The notes under the pieces were generated by a model. The model was not told the DNA's origin. It ran no database searches and saw only the letters and a program-made list of their open reading frames with translations. The position numbers and the translations under genes were made by a program. Below, piece after piece: positions 17,361 to 25,214 of a stretch of DNA of 64,000 bases. Where the stretch lies: NCBI RefSeq assembly GCF_001482405.1, contig NZ_LPXO01000014.1, forward strand, positions 40,311 through 104,310, read 5' to 3'. Source of the DNA: Pseudoponticoccus marisrubri (GTDB lineage: Bacteria; Pseudomonadota; Alphaproteobacteria; Rhodobacterales; Rhodobacteraceae). Numbering within the stretch: the first letter of the stretch is position 1; every line of letters starts with the position of its first letter.

Positions 17361-18422
17361 ATGCCCGGCCTCATCAAGGGACCCGCCCTTTTCCTTGCCC
17401 AGTTCGCGGGCGACACCGCGCCGTTCGACAGTCTCGAGAACATCACCAGATGGGCCGCGGGGCTCGGTTACAAGGGCGTGCAGATCCCGACCTTCGACCC
17501 CCGGCTTTTCGACACCGACAAGGCGGCCGAAAGCGCGACCTACCGGGACGAGGTCAAGGGGATCTGCGCCGAGGCAGGCGTCGAGATCACCGAGCTGTCG
17601 ACCCATCTGCAGGGCCAGCTGGTCGCGGTGAACCCCGTCTATGACGCGGCGTTCGACGCCTTCGCGCCGGCGGCGGTGCATGGAAACCCGCGGGCGCGGC
17701 AGGACTGGGCGGTGGACCAGGTCACCAAGGTCGCGCGCATCTCGCGCGCCATGGGGCTGGACACCACGGTCAGCTTCACCGGCTCGCTGGCCTTCCCCTT
17801 CCTCTACCCCTGGCCGCAGCGCCCCGCCGGGCTGGTGGAGGAGGCCTTTGCCGAGCTGGCCCGCCGCTGGAGGCCCATCCTCGATGTCTACGAGGAGGAG
17901 GGCGTCGATATCGGCTTCGAGATCCACCCGGGCGAGGACGTGTTCGACGGCGCCACCTGGGAGATGTTCCTCGACGCGCTGGACGGGCATGGTCGGGCGC
18001 GGATCAACTACGATCCCAGCCATTTCCTGCTGCAGGCGATGGATTACCTGCAGTTCATCGACCTCTACCACGACCGGATCTGCGCCTTCCACGTCAAGGA
18101 TGCCGAGTTCAATCCAGACGGGCGGCAGGGCGTCTATTCCGGCTACCAGCCCTGGCTGCACCGCGCGGGCCGCTTCCGCAGCCTCGGCGACGGGCAGGTG
18201 GATTTCGGTGCCATCTTCTCGCGTCTGGCCACCTACGACTATGACAGCTGGGCGGTGCTGGAATGGGAGTGCTGCCTGAAATCGCCCGAGCAGGGCGCCG
18301 CCGAAGGCGCTCCCTTCATCGCCGAGCACATCATCGAGGTGACCGACAAGGCCTTCGACGATTTCGCCGGGGGCGAGACCGACATGGGTGCAATCCACAA
18401 GATGCTGGGGGTGACGCGATGA
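17361..18422 (+). CDS. Sugar isomerase/epimerase-like TIM-barrel protein (long form)
   Basis: 353 residues from ATG 17361, with CAGGAGA about 6 bases upstream. Xylose-isomerase-like TIM barrel. Metal-ligand positions appear in IGFEIHPGED, INYDPSHF, CAFHVKDAEF and AVLEWECCL. It is about 100 residues longer than the 11890-12627 protein. Its stop overlaps the start of the following Gfo/Idh/MocA gene (ATGA), so the two are expressed together. Candidate roles are isomerisation or epimerisation of a sugar, or cleavage of a 3-keto-glycoside made by its partner. Confidence 0.8.
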   Translation: MPGLIKGPALFLAQFAGDTAPFDSLENITRWAAGLGYKGVQIPTFDPRLFDTDKAAESATYRDEVKGICAEAGVEITELSTHLQGQLVAVNPVYDAAFDAFAPAAVHGNPRARQDWAVDQVTKVARISRAMGLDTTVSFTGSLAFPFLYPWPQRPAGLVEEAFAELARRWRPILDVYEEEGVDIGFEIHPGEDVFDGATWEMFLDALDGHGRARINYDPSHFLLQAMDYLQFIDLYHDRICAFHVKDAEFNPDGRQGVYSGYQPWLHRAGRFRSLGDGQVDFGAIFSRLATYDYDSWAVLEWECCLKSPEQGAAEGAPFIAEHIIEVTDKAFDDFAGGETDMGAIHKMLGVTR

Positions 18423-19555
18423 GACCGCTGCGACTGGGCATGGTGGGCGGTGGGCAGGGCGCCTTCATCGGCGGCGTGCACCGCATCGCGTCGCGCATCG
18501 ACGCGCAGTGGCAGCTGGTCGCCGGGGCGCTGTCCTCGGACCCGGCCCGCGCCCGCGCCTCGGCCGAGGAGTTGGGCATCGCCGGCGACCGCGCCTATGA
18601 CGATTTCGAGACCATGGCCCGGGCCGAGGCGGCGCGGGACGACGGCATCGACGCGGTGGCCATCGTCACGCCCAACCACATGCATGCCGCCCCCGCCGTG
18701 GCGTTTTTGCGCGCCGGCATCCACGTGATCTGCGACAAGCCGCTGGCCGCCACGGCCGAACAGGCCGCGCAGATCGAGGCCGCGCAGGCCGAGAGCGGCA
18801 GGCTGTTCATCTTGACCCACAACTATACCGGCTACCCGCTGGTGCGGCAGGCGCGCGAGATGGTCGCGCGCGGCGACCTGGGCGAGATCCGGGTGGTCCA
18901 CGTGGAATACGTGCAGGACTGGCTGGCCGAAGAGGTGCACAACAAGCAGGCCGAGTGGCGCACCGACCCGGCGCGCTCGGGCGCGGGGGGCTGCGTCGGC
19001 GATATCGGCACCCATGCCTTCAACCTCGCCAGCTATGTCACCGGGCTGTCGGCGCAGGCGCTGGCCGCCGATCTCGACGCCTTCGTGCCGGGGCGGCCGG
19101 TCGATGACAATGTGCATGTCATGCTGCGCTTCGAGGGGGGCGCCAAGGGCATGCTCTGGGCCAGCCAGGTCGCCACCGGCAACGAGAACGCGCTGCGCCT
19201 GCGCGTCCACGGCACCAAGGGTGGGCTGGACTGGGCGCAGGAGAGTCCCAACGTGATGACCTATACCCCGCTGGGTGCGCCCAAGCAGATCCTGACCCGC
19301 GGCGGGGCCGGGGCCAGCGCGGCGGGGCTGCGCCACCTGCGCGTGCCGCCGGGCCATCCCGAGGGCTATCTCGAAGGCTTCGCCACGCTCTATGCCGAGG
19401 CCGCCAGCCTGATCCGCCACGCCGATACGGGCGCCCCGCTGCCCGAGGGCGTGCACACGCCCGACCTGTCCGACGGGCTGGCCGGCATGCGCTTCATCGC
19501 GGCCTGCCTCGCCTCGTCCGAGGCGGACGGCGCCTGGACGTCGCTGGCGCGCTGA
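18419..19555 (+). CDS. Gfo/Idh/MocA-family oxidoreductase
   Basis: 378 residues from ATG 18419 (4-base overlap with the TIM-barrel gene). Rossmann motif [18 protein letters not shown] (about 7-24), EKP-type motif as CDKPLAAT, and C-terminal domain motif [18 protein letters not shown]. It is an NAD(P)-dependent sugar oxidoreductase and the last gene of this catabolic run. Together with the upstream TIM barrel it repeats the pair at 11890-13760. Confidence 0.86.
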   Translation: MRPLRLGMVGGGQGAFIGGVHRIASRIDAQWQLVAGALSSDPARARASAEELGIAGDRAYDDFETMARAEAARDDGIDAVAIVTPNHMHAAPAVAFLRAGIHVICDKPLAATAEQAAQIEAAQAESGRLFILTHNYTGYPLVRQAREMVARGDLGEIRVVHVEYVQDWLAEEVHNKQAEWRTDPARSGAGGCVGDIGTHAFNLASYVTGLSAQALAADLDAFVPGRPVDDNVHVMLRFEGGAKGMLWASQVATGNENALRLRVHGTKGGLDWAQESPNVMTYTPLGAPKQILTRGGAGASAAGLRHLRVPPGHPEGYLEGFATLYAEAASLIRHADTGAPLPEGVHTPDLSDGLAGMRFIAACLASSEADGAWTSLAR

Positions 19556-19566
19556 GCAGGCGGGGT

Positions 19567-19580
19567 TTGATCCGGATCAA
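19567..19580. promoter_or_regulatory. FNR/FixK-type box
   Basis: TTGATCCGGATCAA is a perfect TTGAT-N4-ATCAA dyad, the consensus for FNR/FixK/FnrL in alphaproteobacteria. It is centred about 58 bases upstream of the ATPase start at 19632, a usual activator position relative to a promoter in between. It predicts low-oxygen control of the exporter. Confidence 0.75.
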
Positions 19581-19631
19581 CGCGCCGGGCCTTTCTGCGA
19601 TGCAGAATGACCGGGCGAACCGGAGAACCCC

Positions 19632-20360
19632 ATGCCCGATGCAGCTGGCACCGCGCCCGAGGTGGTCTTTCGCGCCGAGGGGCTGACCAAGATCTACGAC
19701 ACCGGCGAGGTGCAGGTCCACGCGCTGGCGGGCGTGGATCTTGCGCTCTATGCCTCGGAGCTGTCGGTGCTGCTGGGCCCGTCGGGCTCGGGCAAGTCGA
19801 CCCTGCTGAACATCCTCGGCGGGCTGGACCATCCCACCGGCGGGCGCTTCTGGTTCCGCGACCGCGACATGACCGGCGCGGGCGACCGCGCGCTGACCCG
19901 TTACCGGCGCGACCATGTGGGGTTCGTCTTCCAGTTCTACAACCTTGTGCCCAGCCTGACCGCGCGCGAGAACGTGCAACTGGTCACCGACGTGGCGCGC
20001 GATCCCATGCGGCCGGCCGAGGCGCTGGAGCTGGTCGGGCTGGGCCACCGGATGGACCATTTCCCGGCCCAGATGTCGGGCGGCGAACAGCAGCGCGTGG
20101 CCATCGCGCGGGCCATTGCCAAGCGCCCCGAGGTGCTGCTCTGCGACGAGCCCACCGGCGCGCTGGACAGCCGGACCGGCACGCAGGTGCTGGAAACCCT
20201 GCGCCGGGTCAACGAGGAGTTCGGCACCACTACCGTGGTCATCACCCATAACGCGGCAATCCGGCAGATGGCGCACCGGGTGATCCGCTTTGCCGACGGA
20301 CGGATCGAGCGGATCGAGGTCAATGACCACCGGCTCGCCCCGTCCGAGATTCACTGGTAG
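19632..20360 (+). CDS. ABC exporter ATPase (MacB/LolD/DevA type)
   Basis: 242 residues. Walker [14 protein letters not shown]-loop [12 protein letters not shown], signature [15 protein letters not shown], Walker [14 protein letters not shown], switch [11 protein letters not shown]. The [11 protein letters not shown] wording marks the type-VII (MacB/LolD) class that pairs with FtsX-like permeases. It is followed 5 bp later by such a permease and then an HlyD-type adaptor. Function: mechanotransmission-type export or extraction across the envelope; cargo unknown. The FNR-type box lies upstream. Confidence 0.87.
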   Translation: MPDAAGTAPEVVFRAEGLTKIYDTGEVQVHALAGVDLALYASELSVLLGPSGSGKSTLLNILGGLDHPTGGRFWFRDRDMTGAGDRALTRYRRDHVGFVFQFYNLVPSLTARENVQLVTDVARDPMRPAEALELVGLGHRMDHFPAQMSGGEQQRVAIARAIAKRPEVLLCDEPTGALDSRTGTQVLETLRRVNEEFGTTTVVITHNAAIRQMAHRVIRFADGRIERIEVNDHRLAPSEIHW

Positions 20361-20364
20361 CGCC

Positions 20365-22725
20365 ATGCAGGCCATCGACCTCAAGCTGATGCGCGACTTC
20401 CGCCGGCTCTGGGTGCAGGGCCTGGCCATCGCGCTGGTGCTGGCGGCAGGCGTCACGGTCATCCTGATGTCGGTCGGCATGAGCCGCGCCCTGAACGAGA
20501 CACGCGCCGCCTATTACGACGACAACCGCTTTGCCCATGTCTTTGCCTCGACCCGGCGTGCGCCCCTGTCGGTGCTGCCCGATCTGCGCGCCATCGAGGG
20601 CGTGGCCCAAGTCGAGGCGCAGGTGCGCGGCTATGCCATGCTGGACCTGCCCGGCCGGACCAAGCCGGCCACCGGGCTGTTGATCTCGCGCCCCGCCTCG
20701 GGCGCGGCGCTGCTCAACGTGCCGATCCTGCGCAGCGGGCGCTGGCCCGAGGCCCCGTCCGAGGTGGTGGTCAACGAACCCTTTGCCGAGGCGAACGGCT
20801 TCGTGCCGGGCGATGTCGTTTCGGTCAACCTGAACGGCCGCAAGCGCGCGCTGACCATCACCGGCACGGCGCTGTCGCCGGAATTCGTCTACACGATCGG
20901 GCCCGGCGCGCTGATGCCGCAGAACGAGACCTTCGGCATCCTGTGGCTGACCGCCGAGGTGATGGATGCCGCCTTCGGCATGGCCGGGGCCTTCAACACG
21001 CTGTCGCTGACCGTGCTGCCGCGCACCCCGCTGGAGCCGGTCAAGGAGGCGGTCCGGGCGCGGCTGGATCCCTATGGCGCCACCACCCCCGTCGACCGCT
21101 CGGGCCAGCAGTCGAACGCCTTTCTCGAGACCGAGATCACCCAGCTGGAGGTGCTGGCCTACGTGCTGCCGCCGGTCTTTCTCGGCATCACCGTCTTTCT
21201 CGTGAATATGGTGATGGGCCGCATCGTGCAGCTGGAACGCGCCGAGATCGGGCTGCTCAAGGCGATCGGCTACAGCAATTTCGAAATCGCGCTGCATTAC
21301 CTGATGCTGGCCGGGCTGATCGCGCTGGTGGGCGTGGGCATCGGCTGGGCCGCGGGCACATGGCTGGCCCAGAGCATGGCGTCGCTCTATGCCAAGTATT
21401 ACGATTTTCCCTATCTCGTCTTCGGCGTGTCTCCCGGCGTCTACGCGGCCTCGGCCGCGCTGGGGTTGGCGGCGACCAGCGCGGGCGCGCTGCGCAGCGC
21501 GCTGGGGGCGGCGCGGCTGGCACCGGCCGTGGCCATGGCGCCGCCCGCGCCGCCGCGCTTCCGCCAGACCCTGCTGGACCGCGCCATCGCCGCGCTGCGC
21601 CTGTCCCAGCCCAGCCGCATGATCCTGCGCAGCCTGCTGCGCTGGCCGCTGCGCGCGGCGATGACCATGCTGGGCATGGCGCTGGCCGTCTCGGTGCTGG
21701 TGGCGTCGAACTTCTTTCCCGACGCGGTGGACGAGATCATCGACAAGGGCTTCTACCAGTCCAACCGGCAGGACATCCTGCTGCTCTTCGATCCCGACGC
21801 GCCGATCTCGGCGCTGGAGGAGGTGCGTCGCCTGCCCGGCGTGCTGCAGGTGGAGCCGCAGCAATACCATGCCGCACGGCTGATCCACGGCCCCTATGAA
21901 AAGCTCTTGCCGGTCTCGACCGTGGCGCCCGGGGCAGACCTGGCCCGCGTGGTCGACGATGCCGGCCGCGTGGTCACGCCCGAGGGCGGCGGGCTGCTGA
22001 TCTCGGAGCGGCTGGCCGAGGCGCTGCGCGCCCGGGTGGGCGACACGCTGACCGTCAGCTTCGAAAGCGGCCTGCGCGAGAGGCACCGGATCCCCGTGAC
22101 CGGCATCGTCACCCAGTTCTTCGGGCTGGGCGCCTATCTCGACCATGACACGCTGAACCGGCTGTTCCGGCAGAGCCCGCGCGTGTCCAATGTCAACGTG
22201 ACGCTGGCCGATCCCGACGCCGCGGCCGATTTCGAGGCGCGGATCAAGGATTTCCCGCGGCTGATGGGCACGATCAACATGACCGAGAACCGGCGCAGCT
22301 TCCTCGAGACGCTCAGCCAGAACATCCTCGTCGTGACGGCCGTCTATGCCGCGCTGGGCGCGATCATCACGGTGGGCGTGGCCTACAATGCCGCGCGGGT
22401 GCAATTGTCGGAACGCGCGCGCGAACTGGCCAGCCTGCGCATCCTGGGCTTCGGCAAGGGCGAGGTGGCCTATATCCTCGCCGGCGAGGTGATGCTGCTG
22501 GCGATCCTCGCGCAGCCGCTGGGCTGGTGGATCGGGACCGAGGTCGCCCGCGCCATGACCTCGGGCTTCTCCAGCGATCTCTACGCCATCCCGCTGGTGC
22601 TGGAGCCGGCGACCTATGCGCGCGCCAGCCTGATCGTACTGGGCGCCGCGGCAGGCTCGGTGGCGCTGGTGGCCCGGCGGCTGGGCCGGCTCGACCTGAT
22701 CTCGGTGATGAAGACGAGGGAATGA
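20365..22725 (+). CDS. FtsX-family ABC permease, two FtsX domains
   Basis: 786 residues from ATG 20365 (MQAIDLKLMRDF), 5 bp after the ATPase stop. N-terminal membrane segment (GLAIALVLAAGVTVILMSV), a large periplasmic domain (about 45-265), then membrane segments around LPPVFLGITVFLVNMVMG and LMLAGLIALVGVGIGWAAG. A second half repeats the pattern (MILRSLLRWPLRAAMTMLGM, second periplasmic domain, and a last block ending ARRLGRLDLISVMKTRE). It is about twice the length of MacB/DevC permease parts, so one polypeptide may supply both halves of the channel. Confidence 0.84.
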   Translation: MQAIDLKLMRDFRRLWVQGLAIALVLAAGVTVILMSVGMSRALNETRAAYYDDNRFAHVFASTRRAPLSVLPDLRAIEGVAQVEAQVRGYAMLDLPGRTKPATGLLISRPASGAALLNVPILRSGRWPEAPSEVVVNEPFAEANGFVPGDVVSVNLNGRKRALTITGTALSPEFVYTIGPGALMPQNETFGILWLTAEVMDAAFGMAGAFNTLSLTVLPRTPLEPVKEAVRARLDPYGATTPVDRSGQQSNAFLETEITQLEVLAYVLPPVFLGITVFLVNMVMGRIVQLERAEIGLLKAIGYSNFEIALHYLMLAGLIALVGVGIGWAAGTWLAQSMASLYAKYYDFPYLVFGVSPGVYAASAALGLAATSAGALRSALGAARLAPAVAMAPPAPPRFRQTLLDRAIAALRLSQPSRMILRSLLRWPLRAAMTMLGMALAVSVLVASNFFPDAVDEIIDKGFYQSNRQDILLLFDPDAPISALEEVRRLPGVLQVEPQQYHAARLIHGPYEKLLPVSTVAPGADLARVVDDAGRVVTPEGGGLLISERLAEALRARVGDTLTVSFESGLRERHRIPVTGIVTQFFGLGAYLDHDTLNRLFRQSPRVSNVNVTLADPDAAADFEARIKDFPRLMGTINMTENRRSFLETLSQNILVVTAVYAALGAIITVGVAYNAARVQLSERARELASLRILGFGKGEVAYILAGEVMLLAILAQPLGWWIGTEVARAMTSGFSSDLYAIPLVLEPATYARASLIVLGAAAGSVALVARRLGRLDLISVMKTRE

Positions 22726-22729
22726 CGCG

Positions 22730-23938
22730 ATGACACTCTCCATCCGGACCGTGGGCCTGTCGGCCCTTGCGCTGGCCATCCTCGGGGGGCTGGCCGTCAC
22801 GGCCTTCCGCTCGGACCCGATCCCGGTCGATCTTGCCACGCTGGAACGGGGCGCGCTCAGCGTCACCGTCGATGCCGAGGGCCAGACCCGCATACGCGAC
22901 CGCTATGACGTTGCCGCCCCCATCGCGGGCACGCTGCGCCGCGCACCGGTCGCGGTGGGCGACCTCGTGGCCAAGGACGTGACCGTGGTGGCACAGGTGG
23001 ACCCGGCGACCTCGGGCCTGCTGGATGCGCGCAGCCGGGCCGAGGCCGAGGCGGCGCTGCACGAGGCCGAGGCCGCGGTGCAATATGCCCGCGCCGAGGT
23101 GACCCGCACCGAGGCGGAGGCGGCGCATGCCCAGGCGCAATACGACCGGGCCCGCGCGCTGGCCGAGCGCGGGGCCGGCGCGCTGACCGCGCTCGAGGAT
23201 GCCGAGCAGCGTCGCGCCATCGCGCGCGCGGCCACCCAGTCGGCCAAGGCGCGGCTGCAGATGGCCGTAGCCGGGCTGGAACGCGCCCGCGCCGTGCTCA
23301 GCCAGCCCGATGCCGGGGATGCCGCGGCGTCCTGCTGCCTGACCCTGACCGCCCCGGCCGATGGCGTCGTGGTCGAGATCGCCGACCGAAGCGCCCGGCC
23401 GGTGGTGGCCGGCGCGCCGATCCTGACCATCGGCGACCCTGCGGATCTGGAAATCGTGGTGGACCTGCTGTCCTCCGAGGCGACGCGCCTGGCGCCGGGA
23501 GCCCCTGCACGGGTCGAGCGCTGGGGCGGCGCGACGCCGCTCTCGGCCGAGCTGCGCCTGATCGAGCCGGCGGCGCGCACCGTCGTCTCGGCGCTCGGCA
23601 TCGAGGAGCAGCGTGTCGACGCGGTGCTGGACATCACCTCGCCGCCCGAGGCCCGCGCGGGACTGGGCGACGGCTTCGCCGTCTTCGTGCGGATCGAGGA
23701 ATGGCGCACCGAGGATGCGCTGCTGATCCCGCTCGCCGCGGTGTTCCGGCGCGGCGGGGCCTGGTTCACCTTCGTGGTCGAAGACGGGGTCGTGCAAGAG
23801 CGCGGGATCGAGATCGGCCGCCGCGACGGGCGCTTCGCCGTGGTCGAGGCCGGGCTGGCCGCGGGCGATGCGGTGATCCTGCACCCGCCCGACACGATCG
23901 AGCCGGGCGTGGCCGTCACCCCCCGCGCACGCCGCTAG
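22730..23938 (+). CDS. HlyD/MacA-type periplasmic adaptor
   Basis: 402 residues. An N-terminal membrane anchor (LSALALAILGGLAVTAF) is followed by a beta/lipoyl half-motif (DRYDVAAPIAGTLRRAPVAV). Next comes an alanine/glutamate-rich coiled-coil hairpin (about residues 95-185), then the second lipoyl half (APADGVVVEI) and a beta-barrel. It links the FtsX permease to an outer-membrane channel; no TolC-type gene is in the window. It starts 4 bp after the permease stop, so the three genes form one operon. Confidence 0.85.
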   Translation: MTLSIRTVGLSALALAILGGLAVTAFRSDPIPVDLATLERGALSVTVDAEGQTRIRDRYDVAAPIAGTLRRAPVAVGDLVAKDVTVVAQVDPATSGLLDARSRAEAEAALHEAEAAVQYARAEVTRTEAEAAHAQAQYDRARALAERGAGALTALEDAEQRRAIARAATQSAKARLQMAVAGLERARAVLSQPDAGDAAASCCLTLTAPADGVVVEIADRSARPVVAGAPILTIGDPADLEIVVDLLSSEATRLAPGAPARVERWGGATPLSAELRLIEPAARTVVSALGIEEQRVDAVLDITSPPEARAGLGDGFAVFVRIEEWRTEDALLIPLAAVFRRGGAWFTFVVEDGVVQERGIEIGRRDGRFAVVEAGLAAGDAVILHPPDTIEPGVAVTPRARR

Positions 23939-23948
23939 GGCCGGGGAG

Positions 23949-23968
23949 AAGCCGCTTCGAAGCGGCTT
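23949..23968. repeat. Perfect 20-nt palindrome, copy 1 of a pair
   Basis: AAGCCGCTTCGAAGCGGCTT is fully self-complementary. It begins 10 bases after the adaptor stop codon, between convergent genes. An identical copy lies at 24101. It may act as a bidirectional terminator or be a mobile palindromic element. Confidence 0.75.
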
Positions 23969-24100
23969 GCGGCGCCCCGTGGCAACCGTTCGACCGAATG
24001 GCGGCCGGGCAAGCGGGCCCAATCCGCGCCACCCCCCGCGCGATGGTTTCCGTGTTCTCCCGGCATGTCGATGGTCTGCCGACCGGTGCCGCCGGGGGCC

Positions 24101-24120
24101 AAGCCGCTTCGAAGCGGCTT
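24101..24120. repeat. Perfect 20-nt palindrome, copy 2 of a pair
   Basis: Identical to 23949-23968 and 35 bases past the stop of the minus-strand GH88/105 gene. The 132 bases between the copies contain no recognisable gene. Confidence 0.75.
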
Positions 24121-24155
24121 CCGTCGCACGAACGCTTACGCCTGCGCCCGGGACA

Positions 24156-25214
24156 TCAGTCGTGGCGAAAGCGCCGCATCTCCATCAGGAAGAGGCTGGC
24201 CAGCGCCTGTCCATAGGGCGCGGCCACGTTGCCGATCTGCCTGTAGAACGCCAGCGTGTCGCCCATCGGCGTGCCGTCCGAGACATCCGCGAGGATCCCG
24301 TCCACCCCGATGCGCTGCAGGATCGCGTCGCAGGCCCTCTCGGCGATCGTCGCGTGATCGGGCGCCAGCAGCCCCGTGCGGATGCCGCAGAGCACGCCAT
24401 AGCCGATGCCGGCCGTGGCCGAGGCCTCGACCGGCGCGTCGGGATCGTCGAGCAGCGTGGGGAACATGCCATCGGCCCGCTGGCAGCCGGCCAGCGCCGT
24501 GACCTGGCTGCGCAGCACCTCGGCGAGGTGGCGCGACAGCGCCGGATCGGCGGGCGGGGCCAGCAAGAAGAGTTCGGGGATGGCAATGGTCACCCAGGCA
24601 TTGCCGCGCGCCCAGAGCGCCCGGGCATAGTTGTGCCGCCCCTCGAAGCACCAGCCGTGGAAGAACAGCCCCGTCGCCGTGTCGGCGAGGTGGCGCAGGT
24701 GCACGAGGTACTGGTATTGCGCCTCGGACACCCAGTCCGCGCGCCCCGTCATGCGGCCGGTCTGGGCGAGGAACAACACCGCCATGAACAGCGTGTCATC
24801 CCAGAGCTGGCCGGGGCGGCGACCTTCCTTGACCACGTGTTCGAACCCGTCCTCGCCGGTCCGTGGCAGCTCGGTGACCAGCCAATGCGCCCAGTCGCCG
24901 CAGAGCGCGGTCCAGTCCGGGCGGTCGGCATGCTCGGCCAGGCAGGCCAGCGCCAGCATCGGGGCGGTGGAGTTGATCTGCCGCGCCGGCAGGCCGCGAC
25001 CGATCTGCCGGTCATACCAGCGCGCCACGGCCGCGAGCGCCGCCGTGTCCTGCCGGTCCTGCGCGTCGCGCACCGCGCCGTAGAGCCCGACGCCGACCTC
25101 CCAGTCCCATTCCTCGAACAGGATCTCGTCACCGGCCCCGGCCACCGCGTGGATGCCCTTCAGCCGGCAGAACCCCGCGGCGAGCCGCACCAGCGCTGCG
25201 TCAATCTCGTCCAT
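24156..25214 (-). CDS. Glycoside hydrolase family 88/105, unsaturated uronyl hydrolase
   Basis: 352 residues from ATG 25214 (GGAGGAGAG immediately upstream on the minus strand). (alpha/alpha)6-barrel family. Recognisable stretches are QINSTAPML, QLWDDTLFMAVLF (the WDD aspartate is the likely general acid), LFFHGWCFEG, ALWARGNAWV and a C-terminal GIRTGLL...GDTLAFYRQIG block. These enzymes remove the 4,5-unsaturated uronic acid left by polysaccharide lyases. No signal peptide, so cytosolic. Its start overlaps the end of the upstream unrecognised gene by 14 bases, so the two are co-translated. Confidence 0.85.
   Translation of the reverse strand: MDEIDAALVRLAAGFCRLKGIHAVAGAGDEILFEEWDWEVGVGLYGAVRDAQDRQDTAALAAVARWYDRQIGRGLPARQINSTAPMLALACLAEHADRPDWTALCGDWAHWLVTELPRTGEDGFEHVVKEGRRPGQLWDDTLFMAVLFLAQTGRMTGRADWVSEAQYQYLVHLRHLADTATGLFFHGWCFEGRHNYARALWARGNAWVTIAIPELFLLAPPADPALSRHLAEVLRSQVTALAGCQRADGMFPTLLDDPDAPVEASATAGIGYGVLCGIRTGLLAPDHATIAERACDAILQRIGVDGILADVSDGTPMGDTLAFYRQIGNVAAPYGQALASLFLMEMRRFRHD

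Noticed and set aside
20320..22893. 857-codon frame opposite the FtsX permease
   Set aside because: Antisense shadow with low-complexity composition; the plus strand has a clear operon.
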